Both the position numbers and the translations under genes were made by a program. From Lachnospiraceae bacterium KH1T2 (GTDB taxonomy: Bacteria > Bacillota > Clostridia > Lachnospirales > Lachnospiraceae), in assembly GCA_900114405.1 (NCBI GenBank), contig FOSY01000021.1:1-43271 (forward strand): DNA of 43,271 nucleotides, given 5' to 3'. The notes beneath the pieces are model-generated. The model saw only the letters and a program-made list of their open reading frames with translations, was not told where the DNA came from and did not search any database. This document shows, piece by piece, positions 43,107 to 43,271 of this stretch (positions within the stretch are counted from its first letter, which is position 1; every line of letters begins with the position of its first letter).

Positions 43107-43271
<165 letters not shown>

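Overview
The window looks like a chromosomal segment of a flagellated, probably anaerobic, low-to-mid GC Clostridia bacterium, most likely of the Lachnospiraceae. This is inferred from an InlB-repeat surface protein, rubrerythrin, bioY-bioB without the rest of the biotin pathway, a 2-type ArgC, a clostridial-type phosphofructokinase, flagellin and the start of a 16S rRNA gene. Nothing indicates a plasmid or prophage.

Left part (1-12.4 kb), mostly minus strand. It holds the 5' part of a large secreted InlB-repeat protein whose signal-peptide region is broken by an eight-base poly-G tract. Next come a HipA-like kinase with no HipB partner, a PepV-type dipeptidase, a plus-strand MATE transporter plus sirtuin pair, bioY-bioB, rubrerythrin, a solitary beta-class DNA methyltransferase (plus) and the manganese exporter mntP.

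Centre (12.4-14.4 kb). The gene-free stretch 12449-12700 carries a helically phased cluster of DnaA boxes (two perfect, one single-mismatch, three weaker, all in one orientation) beside a very AT-rich tract. Gene orientation changes here from mainly minus to almost entirely plus, so this is a candidate replication origin or DnaA-binding cluster. Citrate synthase follows. Two copies of a miniature inverted-repeat element, with perfect 8-bp target duplications, lie at 10466-10719 and 14202-14348. The first copy is interrupted by a second, unrelated-looking miniature element.

Right part (14.4-43.3 kb), nearly all plus strand. A tightly packed run encodes cardiolipin synthase, DNA polymerase IV, an unusual A-T-C-partial-A NRPS-like enzyme, TatD, RsmA/KsgA, a TPR/acidic/degenerate-AAA protein and glycogen branching enzyme. 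A flagellar unit follows (994-aa protein, flagellin, FliS) behind a sigma-28-type promoter. Then come upp (minus), ptsH and ptsI, argC, phosphofructokinase, the dnaX-ybaB-recR recombination/replication cluster, galM, a DUF5711-like membrane-anchored protein and a CvpA-family protein. The window ends in an rRNA promoter, leader and the first ~165 bases of a 16S rRNA gene. The origin-proximal character of dnaX-ybaB-recR, ksgA-tatD and rrn in other Firmicutes fits the origin hypothesis.
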